A stretch of 64,000 nt of DNA from contig OU612067.1 of the NCBI GenBank assembly GCA_914767715.1, positions 18,543,001 through 18,607,000 on the forward strand, written 5' to 3'. The notes under the pieces are model-generated. The model was not told the DNA's origin, ran no database searches, and was given only the letters and a program-made list of their open reading frames with translations. How positions within the stretch are numbered: position 1 is the stretch's first letter; each line of letters starts with the position of its first letter. Shown here in pieces: positions 1-16,200 of the stretch. Source of the DNA: Membranipora membranacea. Its lineage: Eukaryota > Bryozoa > Gymnolaemata > Cheilostomatida > Membraniporidae. The translations under genes and the position numbers were made by a program.

Positions 1-2178
1 CAATATCAAAGAAAAAGAATACTAGATTATTGTTCTGGTAATTTATGACTAAGAACCATAGACACAACAATTACCCTAGACAGGACACGATATACATCTT
101 AAGTGAGGCACTAAACTGTCGGTGATGCTGCCGCATTGAATTGTGTAGTACCAATGATAACTCGATTAATTTTTCCAGCAGCTTCTGGTGTTCAATTCAA
201 TAAGTTATAATCAATATCAAACTGATCACAACAAGCTGCTAAATCTATTGTGATTTTCTAACCTGCGTTGTGGACTGAAAATCAATGATAATATATTTGC
301 GGCTATGCAATTCAATGTTGCTACAACTATGTGCCTCGAAAGTTGATGCTGTCTAGGTTTATTATTAAAAAGTCCCAGTTTAATTTACAACTATCAAGGC
401 TTCAGGTCTAGCCACTTTGCCAGTCTGATGTACCTGTAGCTCGAACAGAAGAATAGCATATTTGATGATAGAGATCCTCACAGAGTCTCCTTCATTTCTA
501 TCACAAGAATGTAAAGGCTGCAAATGGAAAGAACATAATGTTTTCAGCATCGAATCAGTAGTATCGCTGAGTATGATCAGGGATAAAGGGAACGAATTTA
601 AACAGCTAAAAAGCGGGGAGCTATATTGTTTTATATACCTTTGACAGGCTCTTGATGTTGGGAATACAAATAAACTTATTTTCAACAACGTAATGTCACA
701 TGGGGTAATGTTATCATTCTACATTTAATTTTGTTCTTGGGATAACTTCCAACTAGTAAAGGTAGAATCAGAACTTGAGGTACTGATGAACAGCAAAGGT
801 TAGGCAAAGACAAGGCAAAGTTAGGTCCCTCCTTGTTTAGCGTGTTAGTAAATCAACAAGTTGAACTCCAGAACCAATGGACGACAAAAGGAACAATAAA
901 GAAAAAAGGTTATCTTGCAGCTTTGTTCATTTATTACTCTATCCTTGTACATACCTCAGATGGTTGAAGGGTAATTATATCTGGAATAGACAACCAGCTG
1001 GTTCTTCTGTCAGCGGCTAAACAACAGTTTGCTGATGTATTCTCAGGTTAGCTACCATACTATTTACCAGCTGTATTCTTTACACCCCTTTTATCACCTA
1101 GGTGAAGAAGCAGATTCCGTTGGCTCGCCTTCTATTGAATGGAAAGACAAAAACAATGTTATAGTGCAATGTTCATACAAAAATATTTGCTGTTGATATC
1201 CATCAATCATGTGATGTCTGCGACCTTTAAACTGCATTGTAGTGCAGTATTATTCATTCTTCTTCATTCAGACCCTTAGCAAGCTATTGTTTCTGATGCC
1301 ATACCAAATGCAAGATGCTCTGAAAGTCGTAGATTTTGAGAAGAGGGGAGTTTCTTTTAAAATCACAAGACTCTCTGTGACTCAATTTATCATTATGCAT
1401 TCGAAGATTTAGATATATACAGTGTCAACAGAAACTAACTTCAGTAGTCAGTTCAGGAGGAAACAGACATTGTTGAATTTTGTGATCCCTGCATCTTTAT
1501 ATACCTACTCAGCTCTCTGTCAAAGCTGTTTTGGTCAGTGGGTCTTGAGGGTGCGTCTCCACCGGTCTGAACCCGGCCATGATAGGTTAGTACAGCAACA
1601 GCTGGAACAAAAAGTAAAACAATCAGCATTCATGACTCTCTTATTTCTCATCTGCTTAATCTATCGTGATATAATACTCTGGGTCTGGGTCTGTCGTAAG
1701 TGGTAGTGTATGTTCAAAACAGAAGTGAGACAAGAATGTCTTAGTTATTGTGAGCACAACATAGTTTTTTATGCACCAGCAGTGGCAGTCATTATGTATA
1801 AGAGTTAATAACATGTCGAGTAAAGTAGAATTAAGGTATGTGTATGTGTAAGATATCATGGATAAGCCAAAACAGCAAACTCTCGGGGAGTCCTTCAATT
1901 AGAAACAGCTAAAACCGCAATCTGAACGCTCACGGTTCCAGTGAGACCTACTAGGCTTTCACTTTCAAATCGCTCAGTCATTGATGGAAATATAAACATT
2001 TTGAGTGAGCGACATGCGAACAAATCTGTCGAATTGAAAGACCAATAGAGTGATAATTTTGAGCGATGTGATAGTGATAACTTGCTTAAGTTAAGGATCG
2101 CTCTTTCTTATTGAAACCACACCATATTGACGCACAGAACATCAGGGTGGTTAGCATAAAAACATCACTGAGCACTGA

Positions 2179-2202
2179 CCAATGAACTCCCTCTTCATTG
2201 CA
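2179..2202. repeat. Foldback motif F1, copy at 2179
   Basis: CCAATGAACTCCCTCTTCAT then TGCA; shares 22 bases with the inverted copy at 57372. Confidence 0.75.
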
Positions 2203-2673
2203 CTGACATAGTTAGTAGTTTTTTTAAAAGCCATAAAATATCACATACGAATAGTTTAGGTGGTGGGATCCCAAGGAATGGAGTAAGTAAACTCATGGTC
2301 AGGTTTCTAACAAATAATGTCGTGTAGGCAAAGAGTTAACTTTAGGGACGGCATCACAAACTAACTGACTCAAGTCTTAATCAACCCTCCCTGTCTTAAT
2401 TAACCTACCAACTCAAGAAATGAATTGAATCATGATGATAGTGTGAGGAACGGAAATAGAAATTATGATAAAGTGGTTCCCCGCATATACTTATAAAGTA
2501 TATGCTGTGAGGAACAGAAATAGAAATAGGGGGTAAGGGAAGTTACTCTGAATAACTCCAAGTTCCAACACGTAATTTAATGAATTTAGTTATCTTTGTG
2601 TATTCAATTTGGAGTTGTTTGCTCCTTCTATAAAATCTATGAATGAATAATATATCGATGACGTAATTCAGGT

Positions 2674-2677
<4 letters not shown>

Positions 2678-2704
<27 letters not shown>
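2678..2704. repeat. (GT)n microsatellite
   Basis: An uninterrupted GT dinucleotide run of about 27 bp in non-coding DNA. Nothing further is visible around it. Confidence 0.9.
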
Positions 2705-3269
2705 AATTTTGGTAGCACTCAATTAACCACATGTGTCAATTAACCTTGGCAAAATTTCAAGAGACGAACAGCTGGCTTCCCTTTCCAGGTTTAGAGAAAC
2801 CCTTAGAATTGTTTATAAGTCTGACCACTCTTGAACTAAGGAGAAGTTGGCTCCTTAGTCATTCAAAGGGCAGCTCCTGCCAATAAACCGCAGGTATCCC
2901 TAAATTGGGCTAGCAGAAAGCTTGTTATAAGCTTGAGACAATACTCATGCACCACAAAGCGATTGATAACTGTATGTGGTTTATGAACTCGTGGCTATAA
3001 TAAATATTAGCCTGTGGTTCGTAGTTTGATATATATATTGCGTAGTTATCTATAAATAATCTCACTTATTTGTGGAGATTTAAATTCCAACAAGGCTGTT
3101 GGACTTTGTTTAGTGCCTGGAAGTCCAATTAGGTGACACCGGCAGTTGTATTAGAATCACAGGCCTTGTAACCAATTGATAGGTTACAGACTTCAATTCA
3201 CTTCTCTGTCTGGAATGAGAATAGCTCTAGGTCGCTTCAAATTTAGCTTTAATTTTAGCTCGATGCTTT

Positions 3270-3515
3270 AATTGACCTATCACAATTCTATTTCAAAGTA
3301 TCTTTGACTACTCAAAGATAATAAAAATTATTGATGCTTATAGAGTGATAATTTTACAAGGTCAAAGACTGCGCTAAAGACTCTTGATGATATATTCGAC
3401 TTTCACAATTCTAGTTCAAAGTATCTTTGACTACTCAAAGATAATAAAATTCTTGACGCTTTATAAAAAACGGTAATTTTGCAAGGTCAATGACTGGGTT
3501 AATGACTCTTGAATC
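3270..3515. repeat. Tandem duplication, period about 123 bp
   Basis: Two adjacent diverged copies. Both contain TTCAAAGTATCTTTGACTAC followed by TCAAAGATAATAAAA, at 3292 and again at 3415, and both end with a version of TTTACAAGGTCAAAGACTG. The unit itself contains the small inverted repeat ATCTTTGA/TCAAAGAT. No coding potential is seen. Confidence 0.75.
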
Positions 3516-5144
3516 CTGATACTCGGTGGTTGTTTACAACTCAATAATTTAATCAAGCGGATGCTTAGTTGAGGTCAATACAACTATTTATTTTGTTCTA
3601 AATTTAGAAGTGAATACAAAAATGTCAATTTAAAAATGTAGAAGTATAAAATTATTAATAAAAAAAATGATAATAATCCTTTTCAAAGTAAAGTATAATT
3701 ACCAATGTATCCTTGTCGTCCTCTTGCTTATAATATATCCAGTCTCCAAAGTGTGAATAATCCAGAGTAAAAATAATTCATCGTAAAATTAATTCTCAAA
3801 ATATTTATCTGAATTAAAATCAGATTTATATAAAAATATGAAATGCTCTACTACATGTTTTCTAGTGCTATAATATGGTTTTGTATCCGGTGAGCACTTG
3901 TCTTTTTTTCTTGAATTTTCCTCCTTTTATACTCTCCGGTGGTGCTCGCTGAAATCTTGCATCATTCCCAAGACTGTTGTTTTTCTTCTCTGTGCTGTTT
4001 CATCGCGGGTGCGGTGCTGTTTTCCCTGTAAAAAGATGTTTTGCTCTCAGTCTTTCTTACATAATTGATTGCAGGATTGCACCTTATGTGGAAATTGTAC
4101 ATAAGATAATCTCATTGGCTTAAGCCCTATGACATATAGTCTATTTTAAGCCAAAGCATCATTTGCTTAAAATAATTATGATACGCAGTCTATTTTAAGC
4201 CAAACATTCTCATTGGCTGTCTTCACTTTGAGACAGTGGAATTTCCAGTGTCCTATAATAATACGTGATCCAGTAAAGTCAGGAGTTATCCTGCATTATA
4301 AAAGGGGAAGACAACTTGAGAAACAGCAGTTAATGGAACTGATATCTATCTTGTACTGCTGCTGCCATGATAGCTAATAGTGAATGAATGTGTGATGCAA
4401 CATTCAGGGTCAATTATAAAGAGCAATTATTTGCCATTAACCATGGATGTCATTTGTAAAGGCTGTTCTATATTCTAGCTGAGCTAATGGCATCTGCGGT
4501 AACCAAGTGTGGCTGTCATTGGTTATCATGATTATATAGTTTGATGTCAAAACAAAAAGAAAAAAGGAAGGGTGTGAGGTTAACGTTTATTAAAGAGGAA
4601 CTTAACATAGATTGAACGCATCAACCTTGGACCTTCATTTTACTGCACACTGTACTTAGGACATGGGGGAGGGATGTTATGAAAATTAAAATTCAATCCG
4701 TGCAATGTAAAGCTTCTTTTTGGGAGAATTAAAATTAGCAATAATTAGTGACATCATTGGAAAAAGCAGACAACTCCAGTACAAAGATAGTAAATATTGC
4801 TGGTGCATATGTACTGTCTCATTCAAAGCAGGCAGTATGATTTCGCAGCAGTATGGCAATTTATTTATGGCTCATCGCACACACTAATTTAATGGGCATT
4901 ATATCCCCAGCATGAGTCAGTATGCACTCTATTGCTCATCTAAACAGTTCACATACTAAATCTGTCTGTGTCAATCAATAATGAAATAGTAGTGGATGGA
5001 TGAGAACAGTCCAATATATTGATAGCATTTAGAGATGGAAATGTTACAAGAAGAAATGCTTCAAGTTTCACGGCAACAATATACAGGTTGATCTCTCAGT
5101 TAGCTCTCTATAACACTGATATGCTGTATACTTTCAGTCAGGGG

Positions 5145-5640
5145 CGTATATTCTAAAAAATTTCACTCACTGACTTTTCAGAGATGAGCATAATAATCGG
5201 GCGCAGCCCGATCCACACGCCGTAGGCGTGGCAGGGAGGGTGTGGGAGGGGCGCTTAATCGCCCTCCCACCACGAAAATTTTTGCATATCGGTAGCAAAA
5301 TAGTGCAAGCAGAGAGGTATTTCAATAGCTCACTGAGCTGTTGGGTACTTTCAGAAAACAACTCAATAGCAGTAGAAGATTACGGTAAAAATGCTCTAGT
5401 TATAAAGCACCCATTTGAAAAAAAAACTGACCTTGATGGGATTCGAACCCACAACAAACTTACTAACAGTGATAATTAGGCGGTCGCTCTACACACTGAG
5501 CTATTCAGGCACTCATGAAAATATGTGGGCCGTGAGTGCTAATATACGCCACTGCTTTCAGTTGCACACATGTTGTTATGAGCATGAGTTAGGAACTACC
5601 TTTGCTTAGTATTCATACTCTAAGCTCCGCCCACCAAAAT
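5145..5640 (-). repeat. tRNA-derived SINE candidate with GC-rich hairpin tail
   Basis: On the minus strand, 5510–5429 resembles a tRNA. It has an A-box-like TAGCTCAGTGTGTAGAG (5503–5487), a perfect B box GGTTCGAATCC (5449–5439), and a T run (5426–5418) like a Pol III terminator. The D and T arms are recognisable but the acceptor and anticodon stems do not pair, so this is not a functional tRNA. Downstream on the same strand is a GC-rich block (about 5270–5195) with short palindromes such as CGGGCGCAGCCCG and CACGCCGTAGGCGTG. tRNA-like head plus unrelated body is typical of SINEs. Whether the whole 500 bp is one element cannot be told from one copy. Confidence 0.5.
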
Positions 5641-7950
5641 TCAAAATAGTATTATTATTGAGATATTTCAGTAATTATTAGTTTAATTATATTTAAAATA
5701 CTCACTATTATGGCAGAGTTTTTAAATCAAAATAAAAAATACTATATTTACTGAGAAAATATTATATGAATATCTATGAATCATTCACATGATACAATCA
5801 ATACTATGAGGATCAGGTGAGTGATGTCACAGCTCTGATGAATTGCTAGGTATGAGGTGAGTGATGTCACTAGGCGGGAAATTTCACACATGCCCAAAGT
5901 TGGAACATGACACTCTATATGACTGTGAACATTTGGGCAAATTTGGGCAAATATGGATTTCAAGTTAAGTTCCTCTTTAATGTGATAATGATATATATAT
6001 AGAGAAAATCAAAGAAAGCGTAATGTTTATATTAATTAAAGCTGTTTTGCTTTTTTCTGTGCTGACAATAGCATTTGGGTGTGTATATCAGCAAAGAATA
6101 GCCCATTTTTCATAATAATGCACCCTTTTTGCATACTTAATTACTTACCTTTCATGTGAATAGAACCACCATTTGCATCATCAGTTCCTAGGTGCTACAT
6201 TATAAGAGAATTTGCCAAATCTCGTCTTTTCCCGCCATCTTTTCTTGTCATGTGAGAGACATATCCAACATGGAGGCTTTTCCGCCATGTGGCTTTCTGG
6301 GAAGTGGGCCTGAGTGGCTGCGGGCCTTATCGACTGTGATTCAAAGTTTTTCAGTGAGTCTGATGTAAAATTTAGCCTTAGTGAAACAATAATTATGTAA
6401 TTAGCAATCTAGTCAGGTACGGGTACTACGGCAGACAGGACCACAATTGGAAGAAAAAAAACCAAGATTACTGGCTATAGGCTATGATATGGGAGTTGAT
6501 TACTCTTTTTCACTGACACTGCATCTGCACAATGGCAATAGATGCAAGCTATCCAATGTGTCTATGTTGAAAAATGATACTGAATTACATTTTTCACATA
6601 AATAAAAACAGCCTACAACCAGAAGTTAATGTAATTCAACTCCTTGCTCCAGTTCATCGCTCCTAGCCATCAGGTACAATACTAGGTTAGGATTTCTCTT
6701 ATTCATGACATGCCTGCTATTCTCGAGATAGAAACTAACACTCTGGAAAACAGAACAGTGGACCACAAGTGAATAACCCCAATCATCATTGATGGAACAA
6801 TAATGACTTTGACTTACTTGGGTGTTATCATGATGATGCAGCATCCTTGATCATAAGCATCTGGAGTTAAAACCATGTTGTATACTTTGCCAATGTATCT
6901 CCACCACCACCCCTCAAACAGGGTTGTCTATCATGGATATATTAGCAAAGTATAAATGTGTGTAACTCCAGATGCCCATGATATGATGGCCCCAGGCATG
7001 GATGAAATGGGGAAAAGAATTCTAATCTCTCAACCTCCAGTTGTTCACTATACCTCCCAGCCTTTTTCAAAGCTACTGGTCTTGTGACAAAGACTAGGCA
7101 TTTGGGTTGGGTAAGCCCCTCTGTTAGATCAAGGGTGATTTACTCTTCAGTTTGATGTCTAAGTACAATAAGGTAATTAGTGTGTATGGTGCTTGTAGGG
7201 ACATAGATGCCCATAAGCTGGGCCATTGACGATTAAGTGGAGTCACCGCCATGGTTAACAACACCAACACAACAATTTGTTATTCATACTCATGTACAAA
7301 CAAACTCCTCAGGCGTACTAATATAGAACCTACATATGGCTTGTATTTCCGAAGTTAAAGTCTAAATTTAGGTAATACAGCCGTCATATGGCCTCATGCA
7401 ACAAATCCTATCTCTTTCATCTCCTGGTGACATCAATGTGCATGTTACAAAACTCGCTCCTAGCTTAAGCAGAAAACCTAACATGTACCTATTTATTTCA
7501 TCGTCAAAAACCCTTTTTTCTTGACAATTCATCTGTATGAGAACAGCCATAGACGCAACTAGAGCCTTGTCACATCATCGCCTTTTTTTCAACAAAAAAG
7601 TGGCCATATGAAAGTGCTAGTCCAACTGGCGATCGCCAGATAGTTGGCTCATCAGCTCCTGAAAGCCTCCGCCGTGTCCAAAACTAAGGTTCATAATCTT
7701 CCTCATGTGTTTTTTACTTGAACCAAAAAAGGGTTTCGTATATAACCTGTTTTAAAATCAAATTGGATCTTAGAATCATCAGGTGAGTAGGCCGATGAGG
7801 AACTATTGTTCTAAGCGAGTTTGTTCAGTTCACATGTAGGCCAAAACTGTGTAACCAACGTATGTGATCTTTTTTGCATAAATTTTACTGCTTAGTTGAT
7901 GATTCGAATGTTGACAAGTATTTATCAAGAGTGGTTGTCGTTTTCTGCAG

Positions 7951-9813
<1,863 letters not shown>

Positions 9814-10275
9814 TCCCCTTATATAGTTATCATTGATACAGTATGTAGCTGACATTTTGCTACAATCTTTCTTGTAGTGCACTTACTCTAAGAAATTATG
9901 CTGTTTGTTTAATATGATCACAATGAATATACACATGTTGTGTTTACCTTGCGGGGACAAGTGCCTTGTAATCCTATGCATTGATAACTTATTTGAAGAT
10001 AGATTTTTTTAAACTAGTATTTTAGTTTTTTTAAACTGTATTGTGGAGGGTAAATGATATATATGCATGAGGTGATTCCAGAAAAAAGCGGGAATCAGGT
10101 GGCATGTGTATCAAAAATACAACTGATAGCATCAGAATAGAGAATGATTTCTCTTATAGCCATCTTACTAGTCGATACGACTGCATGAGAGCTGTCAGTG
10201 TAAGTGCTGGTCTGCACTGATTGGCGTTATATTAATAGGATGTCAGTGATGCTATACTGATGCATGGTGAAGGAT
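9814..10275. other. Convergent intergenic region (3' ends of PGGT1B and NPEPPS)
   Basis: 462 bp between two stop codons facing each other. It must hold the 3' UTRs and polyadenylation signals of both genes. No canonical AATAAA is obvious on either strand, so variant signals are likely. No ORF or repeat is seen. Confidence 0.6.
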
Positions 10276-13200
10276 TTACTGAGAGGTAGATTCAGTAAGG
10301 TATGATTTCATAGAGAGTTGGTCACGTTCCAGCATGGCTGCATTAAGCTCTATGTTCTCACATGATTGCTGTATGGCTCTGTTGGCTGCTGGAGCTGGGT
10401 TTTTCTCAAAGAATTCCTGTAACAGAACAAATTACAGGTGTAATATCTGTCCTGCAATAGCTCTTAGAAATGGTAAGGTGATTATTGGTGGTTGCAAATT
10501 TTACAGTTTCAAGATCAGGTGGTGGCAACTCCAAAATAGCAACAACCTACTTATTTATTGAGGTTTTCTAAAAGTTTATAATTGAAGCAATTAAAATAAC
10601 TTGACCTCACATACATTAACATAGATATAATATATAAATATAAATGTGTTTGCCTATTGACCTGACTTCAAGCAAAACCTCTTACTAAACGATGGTGCTC
10701 AACATAGCTTAAGGTACAAAAAGGTAAGTAACAAATAACAGGGCTTTGAATAAGCTGGGATTCAGGCAATCAAATGGACCTTGACGGTATTCTGAGTTGT
10801 GTTGGATATTGCTTCAGTAGTGTTATCTACTAATGTATCACTATGGAGCATTTCTGAATCTACCTAAGTGCTTGTGTTTTGGTATTGTTTTGATTGGCTG
10901 ATTGGTTTTAGTTGGTTCTTGTGTCGAGTTGTCACTTGTCAGTTTAAATTGGTTTTTGTGCGTTGGTGTCCAACAACAACAAATCAACACACCCAACCTG
11001 AGCAGATAACTCCAAACTGTTAGTCCCGGTCTTTGAACCGATTGTGAAGTATCATTACCAGTAGATTCATTTTGTATAGCAAGAAGCTCAAAATTATTAT
11101 TTTCACCCTGGAGTATTGGAATTACTTCTCGTACATTTCTAAGAGTTGTCGAAACAGCGTGAATGACAAAACACAAAATTAAATTTCATCCTTCACACAA
11201 AGAAAGTTACAAACCTTGATCTCTGGAATGATTTTCTTATCAGCGAAGCTATCTATGGATAATTTGACGAGATGCGCCAGCAGAAAGCCTCCCTCGTACA
11301 TGGAGTGAAGTTTTGTCCAGTTATCCTTGACAAACTTCCAGGTCTTCTCTCTCCCCAGGGCTGATGATGTCACACCACCGATAGCATAGACAGCATCCTG
11401 AGATCTCACAGAGTCCTTATAAAATAATATCATCATTACTATTATGGTGAATAAAACCCATCAAAAGCTGCAAAAAAACCATCCGCAAATATACAATACT
11501 ACTTTACTTAACAATTCCGTTGAAAATGAGGTTCATCCAAGGAAATAAAAACTTCATTTAGGATATTCACATTTTCCCACATAACCAGATAGTTATATTG
11601 ATGCATCAACTCACTGAGATGGCGAATTCGAGGACCTTGTCGATTGTCTCAGCATTAGATGAATGTCCGAGTACTCTTAGAGCTCGTACCTTCTCTTCAC
11701 TCAACTCACTTGTCTCAAATATCTGAAACCAACAATAATAAGGATATAGATATATTTCTTATGTTCACCAACCATTGTAACAAACAATCCACAGGGTGAG
11801 AAGGAATAACCAAACAAGTAGTGAATACTCGCTCACCTTCATGACTTTATCAAAGTACTCCGCACTGCCATGTCTGACAGCTATAGAGTAGACCGGAGAT
11901 CTAAGATCAGCGTCCAGAATTGCCGCGCCGCTGACGTGTTTATCAAATCTAGCGAGCGATTCCTTCATTGTATCCTCATGTCCTGATGCTCCTAGCTTAG
12001 ATAATACTAAAGTTCTCAGCATGGAGTCTAGCGGGCCTATAACAAAAACCTATAGTTCTAATACCTTGACAATCAGCTCTGGCCTCTCTAATGTTAAAAT
12101 AATCATTTGCATTGGCAAATAATTGATGATTTACGTAACATTCAATACTAAGGCAGGCTCACAAGGGTAATAGAGACATTTGAAAAATAGTGAATGCAAA
12201 ATATTTCAGTTGAGTCAGACTCATAACAAGACCAATGCCTTTTAATGACACACAATTTTTGGTAAGACGATAAATGCTACAAAAGGACTTGTATGATCAG
12301 GCTACAGATTACTGTCAACAGTTTTGTCTATAAAGGCCGAAGTGAATCATATAAGTTGGACAGACTTACTTTCTCCTTCACGTTTATCCCAGCCGAGTTT
12401 AGCCGCTACAGCTGAGAATAGCTGTATCTGATACTTTAGGAATAAGTCATTGAAGTCTGTGTACTGTGATAGTACACTTATACCGGCTAGATTAGAGGCA
12501 AGGTCAGACCATACTGTGTAGTTAGACTCATTCTTATAAGCTTGAGCAACCTTTAGTACATCTACAGTAGAGCTCAGACCAGCTCTAGCCTGTCACAAAA
12601 AATAACGACAGCTGTCAAAATTAAATTTATTAATAGGAATGAAGACGGACAGGTACACAGTTCTTCAAGTTCTTAATTCTTGGAACACTACCATCTAGTG
12701 GTACACAGTACTACCACAACAGATCCCACTAATAATCAAGAAAATCAGCACAGGCACAGTCGGTTAGAACAAGCAATGTAGATACAAAGGATGCTACTAA
12801 TTATGAGACGAGCTCCCTGCTTAGTTCCAAGAAGACTTTTTAGATCAATGGGACAAATATAAAACTTCAATTTGTATTATGTCAGACATATATATATATA
12901 TATATATATATCAATTTGTAGAGTAGTGTATTAGAGACATATTATATTGGGACAATACGACAGCTAACTGTACAATTACATGTGCTACCTATATGGCCAC
13001 ACTAGCCCATGAAGTGCTGTAAATACTAATATAAACAGTCTACAGCAGTGTTAGTCTATATGCACTTTGCAGGATTTGCTTGGATTTTTCCTCTCATTAC
13101 TTCTACATTAATCTTACTTCATAGAGCCTAAGAGTCCAATAATACACATTCTATGGCCTTTTGTCAATGTCATGAATGACCGCTCTTATTTAAAATGAAA

Positions 13201-16200
13201 GAAATTCTGGCTGAGATTTTCTTCACTACTTGGCAGTGAATATCTCTGCTCATGGGTATTTCCCAAACATGAGGTTACTTTTCCCAGAGTCTGATTGTAA
13301 AACGCTCATACCTGGAGCAATATAGTAGGTGGCATGAATAGAAATCAATAGATATTGCAGTTTTAGTGCTCCCCTTTATTTACTTATAAGTTTTAAGAGC
13401 AGACAACTCCAGCAAGACCCTGCATTGTTCTCAGTCAGACTTTCCCTCGCTGTCGGGCGAGGGGCAAAAGTCTGGGGGGCTCAGACTACAGCAGTGTCAG
13501 AATGAAAATACATACCAGTGCAAATAGATCATTTTGTAGTCCTAGTCTGTCTCTTGCAGGCAGAGACATGTCACTGACTGCTGGTATCAGACTATCTAAC
13601 ATTTCTGATGAATACTGTGTTCTGTATACACCTATTGTACCAGGATTCATCTGAATCGAAAAGGATAAACAGTCTTTTAGATGAAATAAGTTACATTGAA
13701 AATTCAGGTTGCACTGAATTTGTATTGCATGTTATATTCCGTTGAAAAATGTGATAAAAATATATATACTATACTATACAGATACTTAATTGCTGTAGAC
13801 TCGTCCACTACCTTACAATGTGTTGTTTGATACAGGAGCTTTGCTTGGCAACGTGTAATTACCATCAATCTGCTTCAAGTTTTATGCTTACATGTCTTCT
13901 CTTCAGGTATATTAGGTAAAGAGATATGAGTAAAACCAAGGAGTAAAACAACAGTGTACCTTGATCCACTCATCAGATTTAACATCCAGTGTGACGGTTA
14001 CAGTTTTCTCTCTGAGCACATTAGAATATATCGGCTTTGTTGGGTCTCGTGAACAGGCGATATCAAATGGAACCATCCAGAGGTAATCACCCTCTAGAAG
14101 ATGAGAAAAAAAAACATTTTTCTTTATTTATCTGGGATGGCTTAGTATTATTGTTGAGCACATTTCTTAGTACCTAGTTGCAGATAGGACAGATGAGGAC
14201 TTATGATTAAAAATGTTTCTAATCCTAAAACCCTCTCATTTCATACTGTAATAATTTCAACATGTTGGTTCTAAACCCTAGAAGTTAGCATGCTGGCATG
14301 TTCCGGTCCAATGTTATCTGCGGGGTCATTCTCTACCACTAATAAGTATATTTTGACTTCTGGTAAATCAGTGTTCCCTACTATAAAATTGCCATGTATA
14401 CTAAAAGGCTGTACACCTGACAGAGTACATACCCATAGGTTTGCCATCAGCACAGAACTTAGACTGAGAGATTGTCACGTGCCTCTTATCTCCTTCCTGT
14501 TTTTGCTCGACCTAAATAAAAACAGAAATATAGACAGGAGAACTATGGGAGAACTATACACACACCCACCATCATGTCTGCTTACACAGTTACCATAAAA
14601 AAAAACAAATTCACTAGATATTGATTAATCTTCTGATAAACCGGAACAATTACAGCACAGGTTGCATTTCAAATTATCCCTTGCAAATATGCTGTAAAAC
14701 GATGGAGCAAACTCCCAATCTCTATTTTCTTTGTGTCGGCACTTCTCGTGCAGTTCACGGCCTTAACACAGTACTATGAGTACATGCATACCTGTAGTAC
14801 AGGGAATCCCATCTGACTTGTCCACGAGCCGAGTACTTCTCTAACAGGTTTACCACTAGCCTCTCCCAGTGAGTCCCACAAGTCCTCAGTGAACGCATTC
14901 TTATACGCAAACTTGTTCAGGTACTGATTCAGACCTTTACGGAATGCCTACAGGTGTAACAGAAAGAAGGTGATGATAGTACTACACAGACAAGTTACCA
15001 TATTACATAACATCATAAGATAAATGTTTTACCTAAAGTGTTTATAAAAAAAACCAGTGTTCATATCAAAGTAGTTTCAAAGCAATGAAAAAAAAAAGAT
15101 TTATTCGCACAAGGACAACTGATTCAAATGTGCAAAAAACCCAGTGTCTAAGAGGGTCTAGCTAGAGTATGTTATCACAGAGTAAGGATATATATATATA
15201 TATATATCCTTACTCTGTGAAGTTATCTCCCTGTCACAGATTAACACTAAATGCAAGAAGGTTTGAACTTTTTCTGTTAGAATATAAGCTAGATTAGATT
15301 AGATTAGTACTAACCTCATCACCTATCCAGCTGTGTAACATTCTGATAACAGAAGCTCCTTTACTGTATGATATGGCATCAAATATCTCATCTACCTCTG
15401 CAGGGTGTCCTACTGGTACCTATTCATATAACAATGTGTATAACTACAATACTATCAATACAACACAATGTGTATAGCTATAGTAATACTATCAATACAA
15501 TACAATACAACACAACGTGTATAATATAACTATAATAATACTATATGTCATGCCAAAACAGTCGCTAGTATACATCTTGTCAATGAAGGGGGTGCAATTT
15601 CAAACTTCTTTCTGGTGATTCCCTACATCCGATTGCACAGTGTATATCAATCAATGTAGGAAATGAACCTCAACCCATTCCAACCTCATTCCCAATGGTG
15701 CCTTGCATAAGTTAAGCATAGACTAGACAGATTCTGTATGATGAGGTTACCTCAATAGGATGGCTGTTTTTGAGGGCATCCAGCTGCAGAGCTCGAGCCA
15801 GATCCTGATTTACAAACTGAGTCCAGATATCAAACTCAGGGAAGCAGTGATCGACACACAAATACTCGATAAAAGAGGCAAACCCTTCATTCAGCCACAA
15901 ATGTGTCCACCATTCCTGGGAAATATATCAGTATAATCAAACTCAATGTGGTAATAATGATATCTGAATACGAAATAGTTGACTTTCCAGTTGAGATGTA
16001 CAGCAATGCCACACATTAAAGTGGAGAAAACAGATGCGCAACATTCAATTAACATATCTTCACCTCGAGGACCTCAGACCATACTTAGGGTGCGACATGG
16101 CATGGCAGATCGAGGTCAAAGTTGAAAAATCATAATGAATGTAACATACCATAGTGACGAGGTTACCGAACCACTGATGAGCCAGTTCATGTCCCACTAC

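Larger units (their letters stand above)
1..7950. other. Gene-poor, repeat-rich region
   Basis: No open reading frame here looks like a conserved protein, and I could not assemble spliced exons. The stretch holds a GT microsatellite, a 123-bp tandem duplication, a short direct repeat near 4130–4205, a tRNA-like SINE candidate near 5150–5640 and one copy of a dispersed foldback motif at 2179. A pair of YY1-like motifs (CGCCATCTT near 6233 and CCGCCATGT near 6291) could mark a promoter, but nothing else supports one. A 5' non-coding exon of the PGGT1B gene could lie in the right-hand part. Confidence 0.5.

Noticed and set aside
1422..1706. 94-codon plus-strand ORF
   Set aside because: No recognisable domain, no splice context, composition like random AT-rich DNA.
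5429..5510. Functional tRNA gene
   Set aside because: A and B boxes are present but acceptor and anticodon stems do not pair.
5228..5609. Short ORFs including DGIRTHN
   Set aside because: This peptide is the usual translation of a tRNA-like B-box region in SINEs, not a protein.
10334..10561. Plus-strand 75-codon ORF
   Set aside because: Opposite-strand shadow of the last NPEPPS exon (10416–10276).
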